NCBI GenBank assembly: GCA_966248875.1
Contig: CBINBI010000062.1
Location: forward strand, 1 to 20,545
DNA: 20,545 nucleotides
Source of the DNA: Dokdonella_A sp966248875
Lineage (GTDB): Bacteria > Pseudomonadota > Gammaproteobacteria > Xanthomonadales > Rhodanobacteraceae
Reading direction: 5' to 3'
In this document: piece after piece, positions 1 through 6,628 of the stretch
How positions within the stretch are numbered: the first letter of the stretch is position 1
Layout of the letters: each line of letters starts with the position of its first letter
Notes under the pieces: model-generated
What the model was told of the DNA's origin: nothing
Seen by the model: the letters and a program-made list of their open reading frames with translations, nothing else
Database searches by the model: none
Program-made: the position numbers and the translations under genes

Positions 1-463
1 AGGGCGAGACGACTTTGAGGACGCCGATCGTCGTATCACCGTACGGCAGCGGCGCCACCAGCATCGAGCGCAGGCCGACGCGCCGGCAGGCTTCGAGATC
101 GACGCGCGGATCGGTTTCGGCATCGTTGCAGACTAGGACGCGGCCGTTCTTGACGCAGAGCCCCGAGAGGCTGCGGTCCGCCCGCACGCGCATGCCGAGC
201 TGCGGCACCACGTTGCCGCTCGCCGACCAGTACACCAGCTCGTCGCCATCGAGCAGCTCGACGACGGCGCCGGCCGAATGCGTGAGCTCCTGCGCGCGGC
301 GCGTGACGACGTCGACGACCTTGTGCGGGTCCAGGCCCGCCTGCACGATCTCGCCCTGCACCGAGACGATGCGCGACAGCAAGGTCGCCTCGTCGACCGG
401 AAGCCGCGCGCGCCGTGCCGTCTCCAGCTGGACGACGCGTGACGGTCTGGGATGCGGCTTCAT
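1..463 (-). CDS. GAF-domain sensory protein, C-terminus cut by window edge
   Basis: Reading the minus strand from the ATG at 463 gives 154 codons with no stop, running off the left edge. After about 35 residues that include a helical stretch (LLSRIVSVQGEIVQAG), the sequence reads as a GAF domain: a helix with VVTRRAQELT, a strand AGAVVELLDGDELVYW, then LSGLCVKNGRVLVCNDAETD and a strand SMLVAPLPYGDTTIGVLKV. GAF domains bind small ligands or serve as dimeric sensory modules. In this subtype they are often followed by a diguanylate cyclase, histidine kinase or further sensor domain, which would lie outside the window, so the output activity is unknown. There is no signal peptide or membrane segment in the visible part, so it is probably cytoplasmic. 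A GGAG about 9 nt before the ATG supports the start. The leader carries a hairpin at 498-520. Confidence 0.8.
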   Translation of the reverse strand, partial: MKPHPRPSRVVQLETARRARLPVDEATLLSRIVSVQGEIVQAGLDPHKVVDVVTRRAQELTHSAGAVVELLDGDELVYWSASGNVVPQLGMRVRADRSLSGLCVKNGRVLVCNDAETDPRVDLEACRRVGLRSMLVAPLPYGDTTIGVLKVVSP

Positions 464-945
464 CGCAGGACACTCCAGGTGTGCGCGATCCCCTGCGGAA
501 GCCCGGAGGCCGGGATTCCACGCCGCATCGTTGACGCCGCGGCCTGAAGAAAATGTGAAGCCGCGCGGGATTGCGGGTGAGGCGTGCGCACCTGTACTTT
601 GAGATATTGTATACCGATCGTGGACGATTTCCGGCGCCCGCCGCGAGCCGGCAGATACGGACGCTCACTGGCCGGTGCGGATGGTGCAGCGCCTCGGGTT
701 TGTTCGCGGTTACGCGGTCGTTATGGCGGCAGGAGCGCGGGGGCGATGGGGCGCGCGCGCGTTGCGCGCAGAGCGACACCGGGATTCCGCCGTTGCGGGA
801 ATGGCGATCGGCTGCGGCTGTGAAATCACCACGTGGCATCGCTGCACGCGGGCGGCGGCGTATGTGCGTTCCCGCAAGCAGCGAGAGCCGCGCCACCGAA
901 CGGCGGCGGCGCGGCGGATCGGCGGAACGGCCTCCGGTCGATGCC
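464..945. other. Noncoding stretch upstream of the GAF gene
   Basis: No convincing gene on either strand: the open frames here are Arg/Ala-rich GC-driven shadows without family features. It holds the 498-520 hairpin and a short AT-rich island at about 598-617. Read on the minus strand that island contains TATACAAT, a plausible -10 element for the GAF gene with a leader of roughly 135 nt, but no good -35 is visible 17 nt upstream. Confidence 0.5.
498..520 (-). promoter_or_regulatory. Hairpin in the leader of the GAF gene
   Basis: Two 10-nt arms, GGAAGCCCGG and CCGGGATTCC, flank a 3-nt loop and pair at 9 of 10 positions. The element lies about 35 nt upstream of the GAF start and so would be in its 5' leader RNA. 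It has no T tract on either side, so it does not look like an intrinsic terminator. It could be a regulatory stem or a REP-like palindrome; no second copy was noticed in the window. Confidence 0.35.
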
Positions 946-1233
946 TCAGTCGAGGATGTCGGCCGTGATCCTGTCGCGCCGCGTCTGCTCGAGGTCGGCC
1001 TCGATGTCGTCGCGGCGTGCGTTGAGCCGGTACGTCCCGATGATTTCGCTCGACGGCAGCGGCGGCGCGGCGTCGGCGAAATCGACGAAGATCTGCGCGT
1101 CGCGATTGGTCCACACGACGACGTCACGCGGCGTCAGGGTCCGCCAGACCATGCGCGCGATGACGCCGAGATCGTCGCCCAGGCAGCCGATGCGCCGGGC
1201 GCTGCCGTTCGCTGGATGGGATCGATGAGTCAT
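946..1233 (-). CDS. Small hypothetical protein (95 aa)
   Basis: I do not recognise this protein. The start chosen is the ATG at 1233 because ACGGAG lies 5 nt upstream; the open frame extends further 5' without a comparable ribosome site. The sequence has a mixed, protein-like composition, unlike the Arg-rich shadows nearby: a middle segment with VIARMVWRTLTPRDVVVWTN, then strand-like AQIFVDFADAAPP and a charged, helical C-terminus (NARRDDIEADLEQTRRDRIT). There is no signal peptide or membrane helix, so it is probably a small cytoplasmic protein. It stands alone between the GAF gene and the secreted-protein gene, on the same strand as both. Confidence 0.6.
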   Translation of the reverse strand: MTHRSHPANGSARRIGCLGDDLGVIARMVWRTLTPRDVVVWTNRDAQIFVDFADAAPPLPSSEIIGTYRLNARRDDIEADLEQTRRDRITADILD

Positions 1234-1341
1234 GCGAGCTCCGTGGAAAGTCCGGTGAGCATGCAGGGTCATGCCCGCGTTCGACGCTATGCTTCGAACC
1301 GCAAACAATCCGTTAAGCGTTCTTGTCGCGAGCGTTAGCGC

Positions 1342-1362
1342 GGCGTCGCCTTGCGCGACGCC
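1342..1362. terminator. 8-bp perfect hairpin downstream of the secreted-protein gene
   Basis: GGCGTCGC and GCGACGCC pair perfectly across a 5-nt loop. The hairpin lies about 90 nt beyond the stop of the minus-strand gene at 1453. No T run follows in that direction (in the plus direction TTTGGCGTTT follows), so a terminator role is only possible. The remainder of the roughly 220-bp gap shows nothing recognisable. Confidence 0.3.
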
Positions 1363-1452
1363 TTTGGCGTTTCCGGGCACCGCGCAGCGGTTGCAACACG
1401 CGGGCCGGACTGGCGGACGGCGCGGGACATCGCCCGCGTCGTCCGCGTTCCG

Positions 1453-2349
1453 CTAGCGGCGCGACGCCTCGAACTGCTCGCGCGCGCGCTGCAGCTTGTC
1501 GATGATCGCCTCGTCCTCCGCGCTGATCGCCGCGGCGCTCTTCGCCTCGCCGGGCGCCGTGCCGATGATGCCGCCGGCGACTTCGCCCTTGTAGAGGAGC
1601 CGCGCACCGGTTGCGGGATACGGCCCTGCGACGGGCTGGCCTTCCGTGAGCGAGGTCGCGACGCCGATCACGCGGCGGTCGTCGAACACGCCGAAGCGGT
1701 AGAAGCGCTCCGTCGTGCCCTGCTTCACCGAAATCTGTGCCTCGCGGAAGTTCGGATCGTAGATGCCGAGCGCGGTCGTGCTCGGCGCGCCGGCGGCGTG
1801 GCCCGACACGAACACGACACCGTTGTCGTCGGTGAACGGCGTATCGAACACGACCCAGTCCCCCGTGACCGCACCCTGTGCCTCGTAGCTCAGCGCCCAC
1901 TCGCCGTACAGCATGTCGGTGCGCGTGGGAAAGCCGTACATGTACTTGGTGATCTGTGTCGATCCGCCGGGATACGTCAGCGTCGCGGTCTGGTTCGTGT
2001 GGAACACGATCGTGATCGGGCCGGCGGCGCCGCTCTGCACCGTCGGCGCCTGGTAGGGACAGCCGAAGCACTGGCCGCCAGAGTAGCTGTCGTAGGTGCT
2101 CTGGAAGACGCCGGTGTCGTGGTTGTAGGTTCCCGACGAGAGATACCAGATCGGATCGCCGGATTCCTCGTAGATGTAGGTCGTCACGACCATCGTGTCG
2201 CCCTGCAGATCGATGTCGTAGCCGCGGCCGGACTCCTGCGGGTTGTACCAGAGTCCCATCGTGGGCCCGCCGACTGTCGCGGCTGCGGCGGGCGCGGCCA
2301 GCGCGATGGACGAAGCGAGCGATGCAAGCAGCCGGGTAACGTGTTTCAT
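1453..2349 (-). CDS. Secreted protein with GLWYNPxESG motif, function unknown
   Basis: The 298-residue product begins with a classical Sec signal peptide (MKHVTRLLAS, a hydrophobic core, and AAAA at about residues 21-24), so it should be exported. Directly after cleavage comes GLWYNPQESGRGYDIDLQGD (residues 32-51), then TYIYEESGDPIWYLSSG. The pattern 'GLW-x-NP-x-ESG-x-G ... D-x-P-x-W' recurs in secreted proteins of Xanthomonadales and Burkholderiales, to my recollection, and has no established function. Two cysteines (C94, C97) sit close together in GGQCFGCP. The middle is predicted mostly beta; the last 30 residues are charged and helical. SD GAGAGGA lies about 7 nt before the ATG. The gene is separate from the operon upstream, which ends at the terminator at 2450-2474. 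Confidence 0.85.
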   Translation of the reverse strand: MKHVTRLLASLASSIALAAPAAAATVGGPTMGLWYNPQESGRGYDIDLQGDTMVVTTYIYEESGDPIWYLSSGTYNHDTGVFQSTYDSYSGGQCFGCPYQAPTVQSGAAGPITIVFHTNQTATLTYPGGSTQITKYMYGFPTRTDMLYGEWALSYEAQGAVTGDWVVFDTPFTDDNGVVFVSGHAAGAPSTTALGIYDPNFREAQISVKQGTTERFYRFGVFDDRRVIGVATSLTEGQPVAGPYPATGARLLYKGEVAGGIIGTAPGEAKSAAAISAEDEAIIDKLQRAREQFEASRR

Positions 2350-2449
2350 CAGGTCTTCCTCTCCTCGAGTTGCGCCGATCGTCTCATGACACGCCCGGCG
2401 GTGCGAGCGATGCAGACGGACGGGAGAGCCGATCCGTCGCGCGCGCGCT

Positions 2450-2474
2450 AAAAAACCGTCCGCGCAGGCCGACG
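2450..2474 (-). terminator. Intrinsic terminator of the SGNH/DUF5985 operon
   Basis: Read on the minus strand, CGTC-g-GC-CTGC-GC-g-GACG forms a short stem with one G/G mismatch and is followed by G and then six T residues (the A6 at 2450-2455 on the plus strand). It starts 5 nt past the stop codon of the last gene of the operon. The placement and U tract support termination; the stem itself is modest. Confidence 0.6.
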
Positions 2475-2478
2475 CCCG

Positions 2479-2742
2479 CTACGGGTGCCGGCGCGGCAGG
2501 TTCTTGTCGAAGATCGCAGCGAGTATCAGGCCGTAAGCGACGATGCGCAGCACGAAGATCGGGCTGTCGCCGCTGTCGGACAGATCGAGGAACGCGGCGC
2601 AGGTGCGCGTCACCGCCTCGAGCCAGAACGAGGCGACGAAATAGAGGAAGAACCGATCGTGCGTGCGGCGGTAGAACCGCAGGAACAGGAGGCCAGCCAC
2701 GGCGCAGGCCGTCGCGATGGCGCCATACAGGTAGTCTTCCAT
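2479..2742 (-). CDS. Three-helix membrane protein, DUF5985-like (second tandem copy)
   Basis: The 87-residue product has about three hydrophobic segments: YLYGAIATACAVAGLLFLRF (4-23), FFLYFVASFWLEAVTRTCAA (about 31-50) and FVLRIVAYGLILAAIF (about 63-78), with short Arg-rich connecting loops (FYRRTHDR). Length and layout match what I recall of DUF5985 small inner-membrane proteins, whose function is unknown. It follows the preceding paralog with the junction TGA-A-ATG, so translation is probably coupled, and GAGG lies 9 nt upstream. The two paralogs differ enough to be old duplicates and could form a heteromeric membrane complex, which is inference. It is the last gene of the operon, just before the U6 terminator. 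Confidence 0.8.
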   Translation of the reverse strand: MEDYLYGAIATACAVAGLLFLRFYRRTHDRFFLYFVASFWLEAVTRTCAAFLDLSDSGDSPIFVLRIVAYGLILAAIFDKNLPRRHP

Positions 2743-2743
2743 T

Positions 2744-3001
2744 TCAGTCGGCCTCGTAGATCAATCCGTAGAGGAGCAGCAGCAGCGAGAGCAGCGTGAT
2801 GGACGAGCGAACCGGCTGCAGATAGAGATCGGGAAAGACGAGCCTGTCGAGAATCAGCACCGTGTTGCTGAAGACGATCCCGCTGAAGCAGAGCCCGCTC
2901 CAGAGCAGCACACGCAGCGAGGTCGCGCGGTAGGCCCGCAACAGCAGCACCGCACAGAGCAGCGAGGTCAACGCGACGAGCGTGTAAATGAAGGCCGTCA
3001 T
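2744..3001 (-). CDS. Three-helix membrane protein, DUF5985-like (first tandem copy)
   Basis: This 85-residue protein is almost entirely hydrophobic: helices at FIYTLVALTSLLCAVLLLRA (4-23), VLLWSGLCFSGIVFSNTVLI (about 31-50) and SSITLLSLLLLLYGLIYEAD at the C-terminus. The basic pair of Arg residues after helix 1 (LLRAYRAT) mirrors LRFYRRTH in the next gene, which supports paralogy. The start is preceded by AAGGAG 7 nt upstream and by the stop of the winged-helix-like gene in the arrangement TGA-G-ATG. The same stop/start spacing occurs at the next junction. The role is unknown; the conserved neighbours suggest a membrane partner of the upstream cytoplasmic protein. Confidence 0.8.
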   Translation of the reverse strand: MTAFIYTLVALTSLLCAVLLLRAYRATSLRVLLWSGLCFSGIVFSNTVLILDRLVFPDLYLQPVRSSITLLSLLLLLYGLIYEAD

Positions 3002-3002
3002 C

Positions 3003-3386
3003 TCAGGACTCCTTCCGCAGGCGGAACGCCGCGGCGAAGCCTGCGGCGGACTGATCGCGCGCCGAATGGATCAAGCGCGTCACTTCGATGAGATGCCTGG
3101 AATACGTCGCGTCGAGATCATCGATCACCGCCGCGAGCTCCGGGGTCGCTGGCGCGTAGGTCTGTCCTTCCGCGTCCGGAGCATCGAGCAGACCGACCCC
3201 GCCAAGGTCCGTCAGGATCTCCTCGGCGGCCTTGGGGGCGACGTAGATCCGGGCCGCGAGACGCGCCGCGTTCCAGCGCACACCACGACTTCGGCGGATC
3301 AGAAGAATCGCCTCGACGTGCGGCACTCCTATCCGGCTCGCAAGCAGGAACCTGCGGAGCTCCGCGGAGATCGGCTCTCCGGTCAT
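3003..3386 (-). CDS. Small winged-helix-like protein upstream of the DUF5985 pair
   Basis: The chosen start is the ATG at 3386, which has GAGG exactly 5 nt upstream and gives 127 residues beginning MTGEPISAELRRF. The frame remains open to an ATG at 3422 and a TTG at 3440, but neither has a good ribosome site. The body alternates short helices (VPHVEAILLIRRSRG, NAARLAARIYVAPKAAEEIL) with a turn and a beta-like wing (LGGVGLLDAPDAEGQTYAP). This resembles winged-helix proteins of the kind that make a 'vertically' arranged HTH with a small wing. The C-terminal half is one long helix (ELAAVIDDLDATYSRHLIEV). It could be a DNA-binding regulator or an adaptor for the two membrane proteins it is translationally coupled to. 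Family assignment is tentative. Confidence 0.7.
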   Translation of the reverse strand: MTGEPISAELRRFLLASRIGVPHVEAILLIRRSRGVRWNAARLAARIYVAPKAAEEILTDLGGVGLLDAPDAEGQTYAPATPELAAVIDDLDATYSRHLIEVTRLIHSARDQSAAGFAAAFRLRKES

Positions 3387-3391
3387 CTCGG

Positions 3392-3395
3392 CCTC
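3392..3395 (-). promoter_or_regulatory. Ribosome-binding site selecting the 3386 start
   Basis: GAGG on the minus strand with 5-nt spacing to the ATG at 3386. This is the reason for preferring the 127-residue form over the longer TTG (3440) and ATG (3422) forms. Confidence 0.5.
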
Positions 3396-3468
3396 GTGGG
3401 ACAGGGCTGCGATGCTCGGCATTCCCGATCGCCGCGTCAAGCTCGTGCGCTCGCGCCTTGCCTCGCGG

Positions 3469-4293
3469 CTATTTCAGCACGCCCGTCAGCGCCGGCACCC
3501 AGCATTCGCGAGCGATCCGCTCGAATCCGGATCGCGTCGGATGGATCTCGTTCTGCCACTGACGCTTCGAGGTCAGCGTGCCGCGCGAATCGACCACGCG
3601 CATGTTCGCATTCTGCGACGCGAACGCCTTCAGCGCGCGCGCGAACTGGTCGAGCAGCCAGTCGGTGACCATGCGCTGCTGCAGCGGATCGACCAGGCCG
3701 ACCTCCTCCAGCGCCGGCTTCGCCCACGGCCCCACCGTGATCGGGCCGAGCTTGAACGGCCTGCCGTCAGGAAAAATGTAGTCGTACGTGTGCACGTAGA
3801 TGATCGACTCGCGCGAGGACATGTCGCGGTACTGCACGACTTCCTTGAAGTCCTTGATCGCATAGCCGAGCGCGTGCTCGAACAGCTCGAGGCGGACGTG
3901 GCGGAAGACCGCCGGCGGTATCTCGCCGAGCGCCGTCGATCCGGCCGCCTGCGGCTGTGCCTCCGTCTTGAGGTACTCGCGCAGCTCCTCGCCCACGACG
4001 TCGTTGCCGCCCATCGAGAGCAGGATCGCGTCGAACGCGAACGCGCTGATCTCGCGCTGGACGCGCGGCAGACCGATTTTCCACTGAGCGCTGTCGCGGC
4101 CGGGAACGCCCTCGTTGAGGAACAGCGTGCCGCGGAAACGGCGCGCGAGCTGCTTGTTGAGATCGATCGGACGCGGCGGATACTGGAACCACGAATCGCC
4201 GAAACAGAGGCACCGCTTCGCGTCCGGAAATCTCGCGACGGCGTTCGCGTAGGCTGCGACGGTCGAGAAATTGTTGCTGCCGGAAATCGGCAT
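3469..4293 (-). CDS. SGNH/GDSL-like hydrolase
   Basis: The 274-residue protein has the SGNH blocks in order: block I CLCFGDSWFQYP with nucleophile Ser34, block II NEGVPGRDS with the Gly, block III MGGNDVVGEEL with Asn97, and block V NEIHPTRSGFERIA with catalytic His251. This fold hydrolyses esters (lipids, acetylated sugars, acyl carriers). Two departures from the textbook motif stand out: GDSW instead of GDSL/GDSY, and Asn248 where many members have the Asp of DxxH. NEIHPT is a recurring variant in an uncharacterised subfamily, as far as I recall. No signal peptide is visible, so it is probably cytoplasmic. The start at 4293 is fixed by GAGGGGAGG 6 nt upstream. It is the first gene of a four-gene minus-strand set, with 82 nt to the next start. 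The true substrate is unknown. Confidence 0.85.
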   Translation of the reverse strand: MPISGSNNFSTVAAYANAVARFPDAKRCLCFGDSWFQYPPRPIDLNKQLARRFRGTLFLNEGVPGRDSAQWKIGLPRVQREISAFAFDAILLSMGGNDVVGEELREYLKTEAQPQAAGSTALGEIPPAVFRHVRLELFEHALGYAIKDFKEVVQYRDMSSRESIIYVHTYDYIFPDGRPFKLGPITVGPWAKPALEEVGLVDPLQQRMVTDWLLDQFARALKAFASQNANMRVVDSRGTLTSKRQWQNEIHPTRSGFERIARECWVPALTGVLK

Positions 4294-4348
4294 GGCACGC
4301 CTCCCCTCTTCCTGCTGTGCCCGATTGCATTCTGCGCCGGCGCGCGAC

Positions 4349-4367
4349 GGTTGCAAGCGCCGCAACC
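4349..4367. repeat. Inverted repeat in the divergent intergenic region
   Basis: GGTTGC and GCAACC flank a 7-nt spacer, between the SGNH hydrolase start (4293) and the histone-like gene start (4507). It could be an operator or a leader stem for the hydrolase operon. The same 213-bp region contains an AT-rich patch at about 4420-4442 (TTTGTGTGTATTGCACATATT pattern) that is a likely promoter zone, but I could not fit a convincing -35/-10 pair. Confidence 0.3.
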
Positions 4368-4492
4368 AAGTGCGACGTCAAGGCGCCCGGTCGCACAGCA
4401 CAACCCAGCCTGAATCACGTTTGTGTGTATTGCACATATTCATCGTCGGGACGAAGTCGACCGCGCACATTGCACGGAACTTCGCGATATCG

Positions 4493-4500
4493 AAAGGAGG
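4493..4500 (+). promoter_or_regulatory. Strong Shine-Dalgarno site of the histone-like gene
   Basis: AAAGGAGG with a 6-nt spacer to the ATG at 4507, a near-perfect anti-16S match. It fixes the start at 4507 rather than the in-frame ATG at 4423 and predicts high expression, as would suit an abundant nucleoid protein. Confidence 0.7.
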
Positions 4501-4506
4501 TTCGTG

Positions 4507-4926
4507 ATGCCACGCGGCGACAAATCCAGCTATTCGAGCCGGCAGAAACGCAAGGCGGCACACATCGAGAAGGGTTACCGCAAGAGAGGCGTGTCGAAGA
4601 AGACGGCCGAGAGCAGCGCCTGGGCGACCGTCAACAAGCAGGAGGGCGGCGGCGCGAAGAAACGCGGCGGGCGCAAGACGACTCGCAAGACAGCCTCGAA
4701 GAAGGGCGGCCGCAAGACGAGCCGGAAATCGGCTACTAACAGAGGCGGTCGCAAGACCGCGCGGAAGTCGACAGCGAGGAAAGGCAGCCGCAAGACGTCG
4801 CGGAAGACGGCAGCAAGGAAAGGTGGCCGCAAGACGTCACGGAAGACGGCGGCGCGCAAAGGCGGTCGCAAGACGGCGCGCAGGAAGAGCGCGGGAAAGA
4901 CGGCGAGGAAACGCACGAGGAGATAG
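4507..4926 (+). CDS. Histone-H1-like basic protein with 13-residue repeats
   Basis: The 139-residue product has two parts. Residues 1-50 (MPRGDKSSYSSRQKRKAAHI, then KGYRKRGVSKKTAESSAWATV, then NKQEGGG) match a short domain that I recall being annotated as 'plasmid stabilization protein' in many proteobacteria, without firm functional evidence. Residues 54-131 are six consecutive 13-residue units of the form G-G-R-K-T-x-R-K-[TS]-A-x-x-K, followed by TARKRTRR. The tail is almost only Lys, Arg, Thr, Ser, Ala and Gly, like the C-terminal tails of eukaryotic H1 and bacterial H1-like proteins (AlgP, Hc2). Non-specific DNA binding or compaction is the likely role, by inference. It lies 87 bp upstream of, and on the same strand as, an ATP-dependent DNA ligase, which suggests a shared DNA-end or repair function. 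Confidence 0.85.
   Translation: MPRGDKSSYSSRQKRKAAHIEKGYRKRGVSKKTAESSAWATVNKQEGGGAKKRGGRKTTRKTASKKGGRKTSRKSATNRGGRKTARKSTARKGSRKTSRKTAARKGGRKTSRKTAARKGGRKTARRKSAGKTARKRTRR
4666..4899 (+). repeat. Six tandem 39-nt coding repeats
   Basis: Six in-frame 39-nt units encode GGRKTTRKTASKK, GGRKTSRKSATNR, GGRKTARKSTARK, GSRKTSRKTAARK, GGRKTSRKTAARK and GGRKTARRKSAGK. Units 4 and 5 differ by one residue and are nearly identical in DNA, so copy number is likely to vary between strains through slippage or recombination. Confidence 0.85.
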
Positions 4927-5013
4927 CGGCGCGTCGCCGACCGAGCTGGAGCCGGCGATCCGCCTCGACTATCGTCTTGCCGGGGCCGGCAGGTCCGGGC
5001 TCTGGAACTCGTG

Positions 5014-6555
5014 ATGACGTTGCTGGCCGATCTCGTAGAGACCTCGGAGGTTGTCGGCGGCACATCGGCGCGCCTTGCGAAAGTGCGCGCGCTCGCCGCG
5101 CGTTTGCGGACGCTCGGTTCGGACGAAATTGGAATCGCTGCGCAGTATCTTTCCGGCTCGGCGCCGCAGGGCCGGTTCGGCATCGGCTATTCAGCGCTGC
5201 ACAGCGCCGCCGCAGGCGAAGCGCCGCACGAGCCTTCTCTTTCGGTCGTGGAAGTCGACCGGCGCCTCGGCGAGATCGCAGGGATGCGCGGCGCGGGGGC
5301 GACGGCGCAGCGCGCCGCTGCATTGCGCGCGCTGTTCAGTCGCGCGACCGAGCCCGAGCGCGAATTCCTCGTGCGCCTCCTGCTCGGCGAGCTGCGCCAG
5401 GGTGCGCTTGCGGGCGTGATGACGGACGCGATCGCCGCAGCGGCGGAACTGCCCGTCGTGCCGGTGCGCCGCGCAATGATGTATGCGAAGAACGTCGGCG
5501 CCGTCGCACGCGCGGCACTGTTCGAAGGCGAGCGCGGCCTTTCGACATTCCAGCTCGAGATCCTCTCGCCGGTCGCACCGATGCTGGCGCAGGTCGCGAC
5601 CGATCCGGCCGACGCGCTGCGCCAGCTCGGCGGCGAGGCCGCGTTCGAGTGGAAAATGGACGGCGCGCGCATACAGGTGCATCGGTCGGGCGACACGGTG
5701 CGCATCTATACGCGCAATCTCAACGAAGTCGGGGACGCGATCCCGGAGATCGTGGAAACCGCTTCCGCGCTGCCGGCGCGCGACATCATCCTCGACGGCG
5801 AGGCGATCGCGTTCGATGGGGCGGGCCGCCCGCTGCCGTTCCAGACCACGATGCGCCGCTTCGGGCGCAGGCTGGATGTCGGCAGGCTGCGCGACGAGCT
5901 GCCGATGCGCGCGTTCTTCTTCGATTGCCTGCGCCTCGACGGCGCGAGACTCACGCACCTTCCGACCCGCGAGCGATACGAGGCGCTGACCAGAGCCGTT
6001 CCCGCGCCGCTCCAGATCCCGCGCATCGTGACATCCTCGGCCGACGAGGCCCAAGCGTTCTACGATGCATCGCTCGCAGCCGGCCACGAAGGCGTAATGG
6101 CGAAGTCGCTCGATGCGCCTTACCAAGCCGGCAGCCGCGGCGCGGGCTGGCTCAAGATCAAGCGCGCGCACACGCTCGATCTCGTCGTCCTCGCCGCCGA
6201 ATGGGGGCACGGCCGCCGCACCGGAAAGCTGTCGAACCTGCACCTCGGCGCGTTCGATCCCGCCACGGGCGAGTACGTGATGCTCGGCAAGACCTTCAAG
6301 GGGCTCACCGATGCGATGCTCGAATGGCAGACGCGGGAGCTGCTCGCGCGCGAGACGCGCCGCGACCGCTACACGGTGCATGTCCGGCCCGAGCTCGTCG
6401 CCGAAATCGCCTTCAGCGATCTGCAGGCGAGCCCGCGCTATCCCGGCGGGCTCGCGCTGCGTCTGGCGCGCGTGAAACGTTACCGCGACGACAAGCGCGC
6501 GGAAGAAGCCGACACGATGGAATCGGTGCGGCGCATCTACGCCGCACAGGGATAG
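5014..6555 (+). CDS. lig: ATP-dependent DNA ligase (archaeal/LigB type)
   Basis: This enzyme seals nicks in DNA using ATP through a covalent lysyl-AMP intermediate. All nucleotidyltransferase motifs are visible: motif I EWKMDGARI with adenylated Lys214, RIYTRNLNEVGD (Ia region), the Glu of ILDGEAIAF, motif III FFFDCLRLDG, motif IV EGVMAKSL with Glu359, and motif V WLKIKRAHTLD with Lys381 and Lys383. An N-terminal helical DNA-binding domain (about residues 1-190, including RLLLGELRQGALAGVM) precedes the core, and an OB-fold (about 390-513) follows. Length and layout match the three-domain ligases of archaea and mycobacterial LigB, not the short LigE or the LigD fusion. ATG 5014 is preferred over GTG 5011 because GGA lies 7 nt before the ATG. 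The replicative NAD-dependent LigA is presumably elsewhere, so this is likely an accessory repair ligase working with the basic protein upstream. Confidence 0.93.
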   Translation: MTLLADLVETSEVVGGTSARLAKVRALAARLRTLGSDEIGIAAQYLSGSAPQGRFGIGYSALHSAAAGEAPHEPSLSVVEVDRRLGEIAGMRGAGATAQRAAALRALFSRATEPEREFLVRLLLGELRQGALAGVMTDAIAAAAELPVVPVRRAMMYAKNVGAVARAALFEGERGLSTFQLEILSPVAPMLAQVATDPADALRQLGGEAAFEWKMDGARIQVHRSGDTVRIYTRNLNEVGDAIPEIVETASALPARDIILDGEAIAFDGAGRPLPFQTTMRRFGRRLDVGRLRDELPMRAFFFDCLRLDGARLTHLPTRERYEALTRAVPAPLQIPRIVTSSADEAQAFYDASLAAGHEGVMAKSLDAPYQAGSRGAGWLKIKRAHTLDLVVLAAEWGHGRRTGKLSNLHLGAFDPATGEYVMLGKTFKGLTDAMLEWQTRELLARETRRDRYTVHVRPELVAEIAFSDLQASPRYPGGLALRLARVKRYRDDKRAEEADTMESVRRIYAAQG

Positions 6556-6628
6556 CCCTCATCGCGAAAGCCTCGAGCGCTCACGTCCGCCGCGCGGGCT
6601 GCCGACCGTGCGGCGATTCTCGGTACGG

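Noticed and set aside
571..1338. Plus-strand open frame of 255 codons across the GAF upstream region
   Set aside because: Arg-rich composition without domains, overlapping the better supported minus-strand gene at 946-1233.
3387..3440. TTG-started longer form of the winged-helix-like protein
   Set aside because: No ribosome site before the TTG; GAGG with 5-nt spacing favours the ATG at 3386.
4420..4442. CRP/Clp-like site TGTG...CACA upstream of the histone-like gene
   Set aside because: The half-sites are separated by 7 nt rather than the 8 of the TGTGA-N6-TCACA consensus, and the outer bases do not match.
4476..4482. GGAACTT resembling an ECF sigma -35 element
   Set aside because: A matching -10 would place the transcription start inside or after the ribosome site of the gene at 4507.
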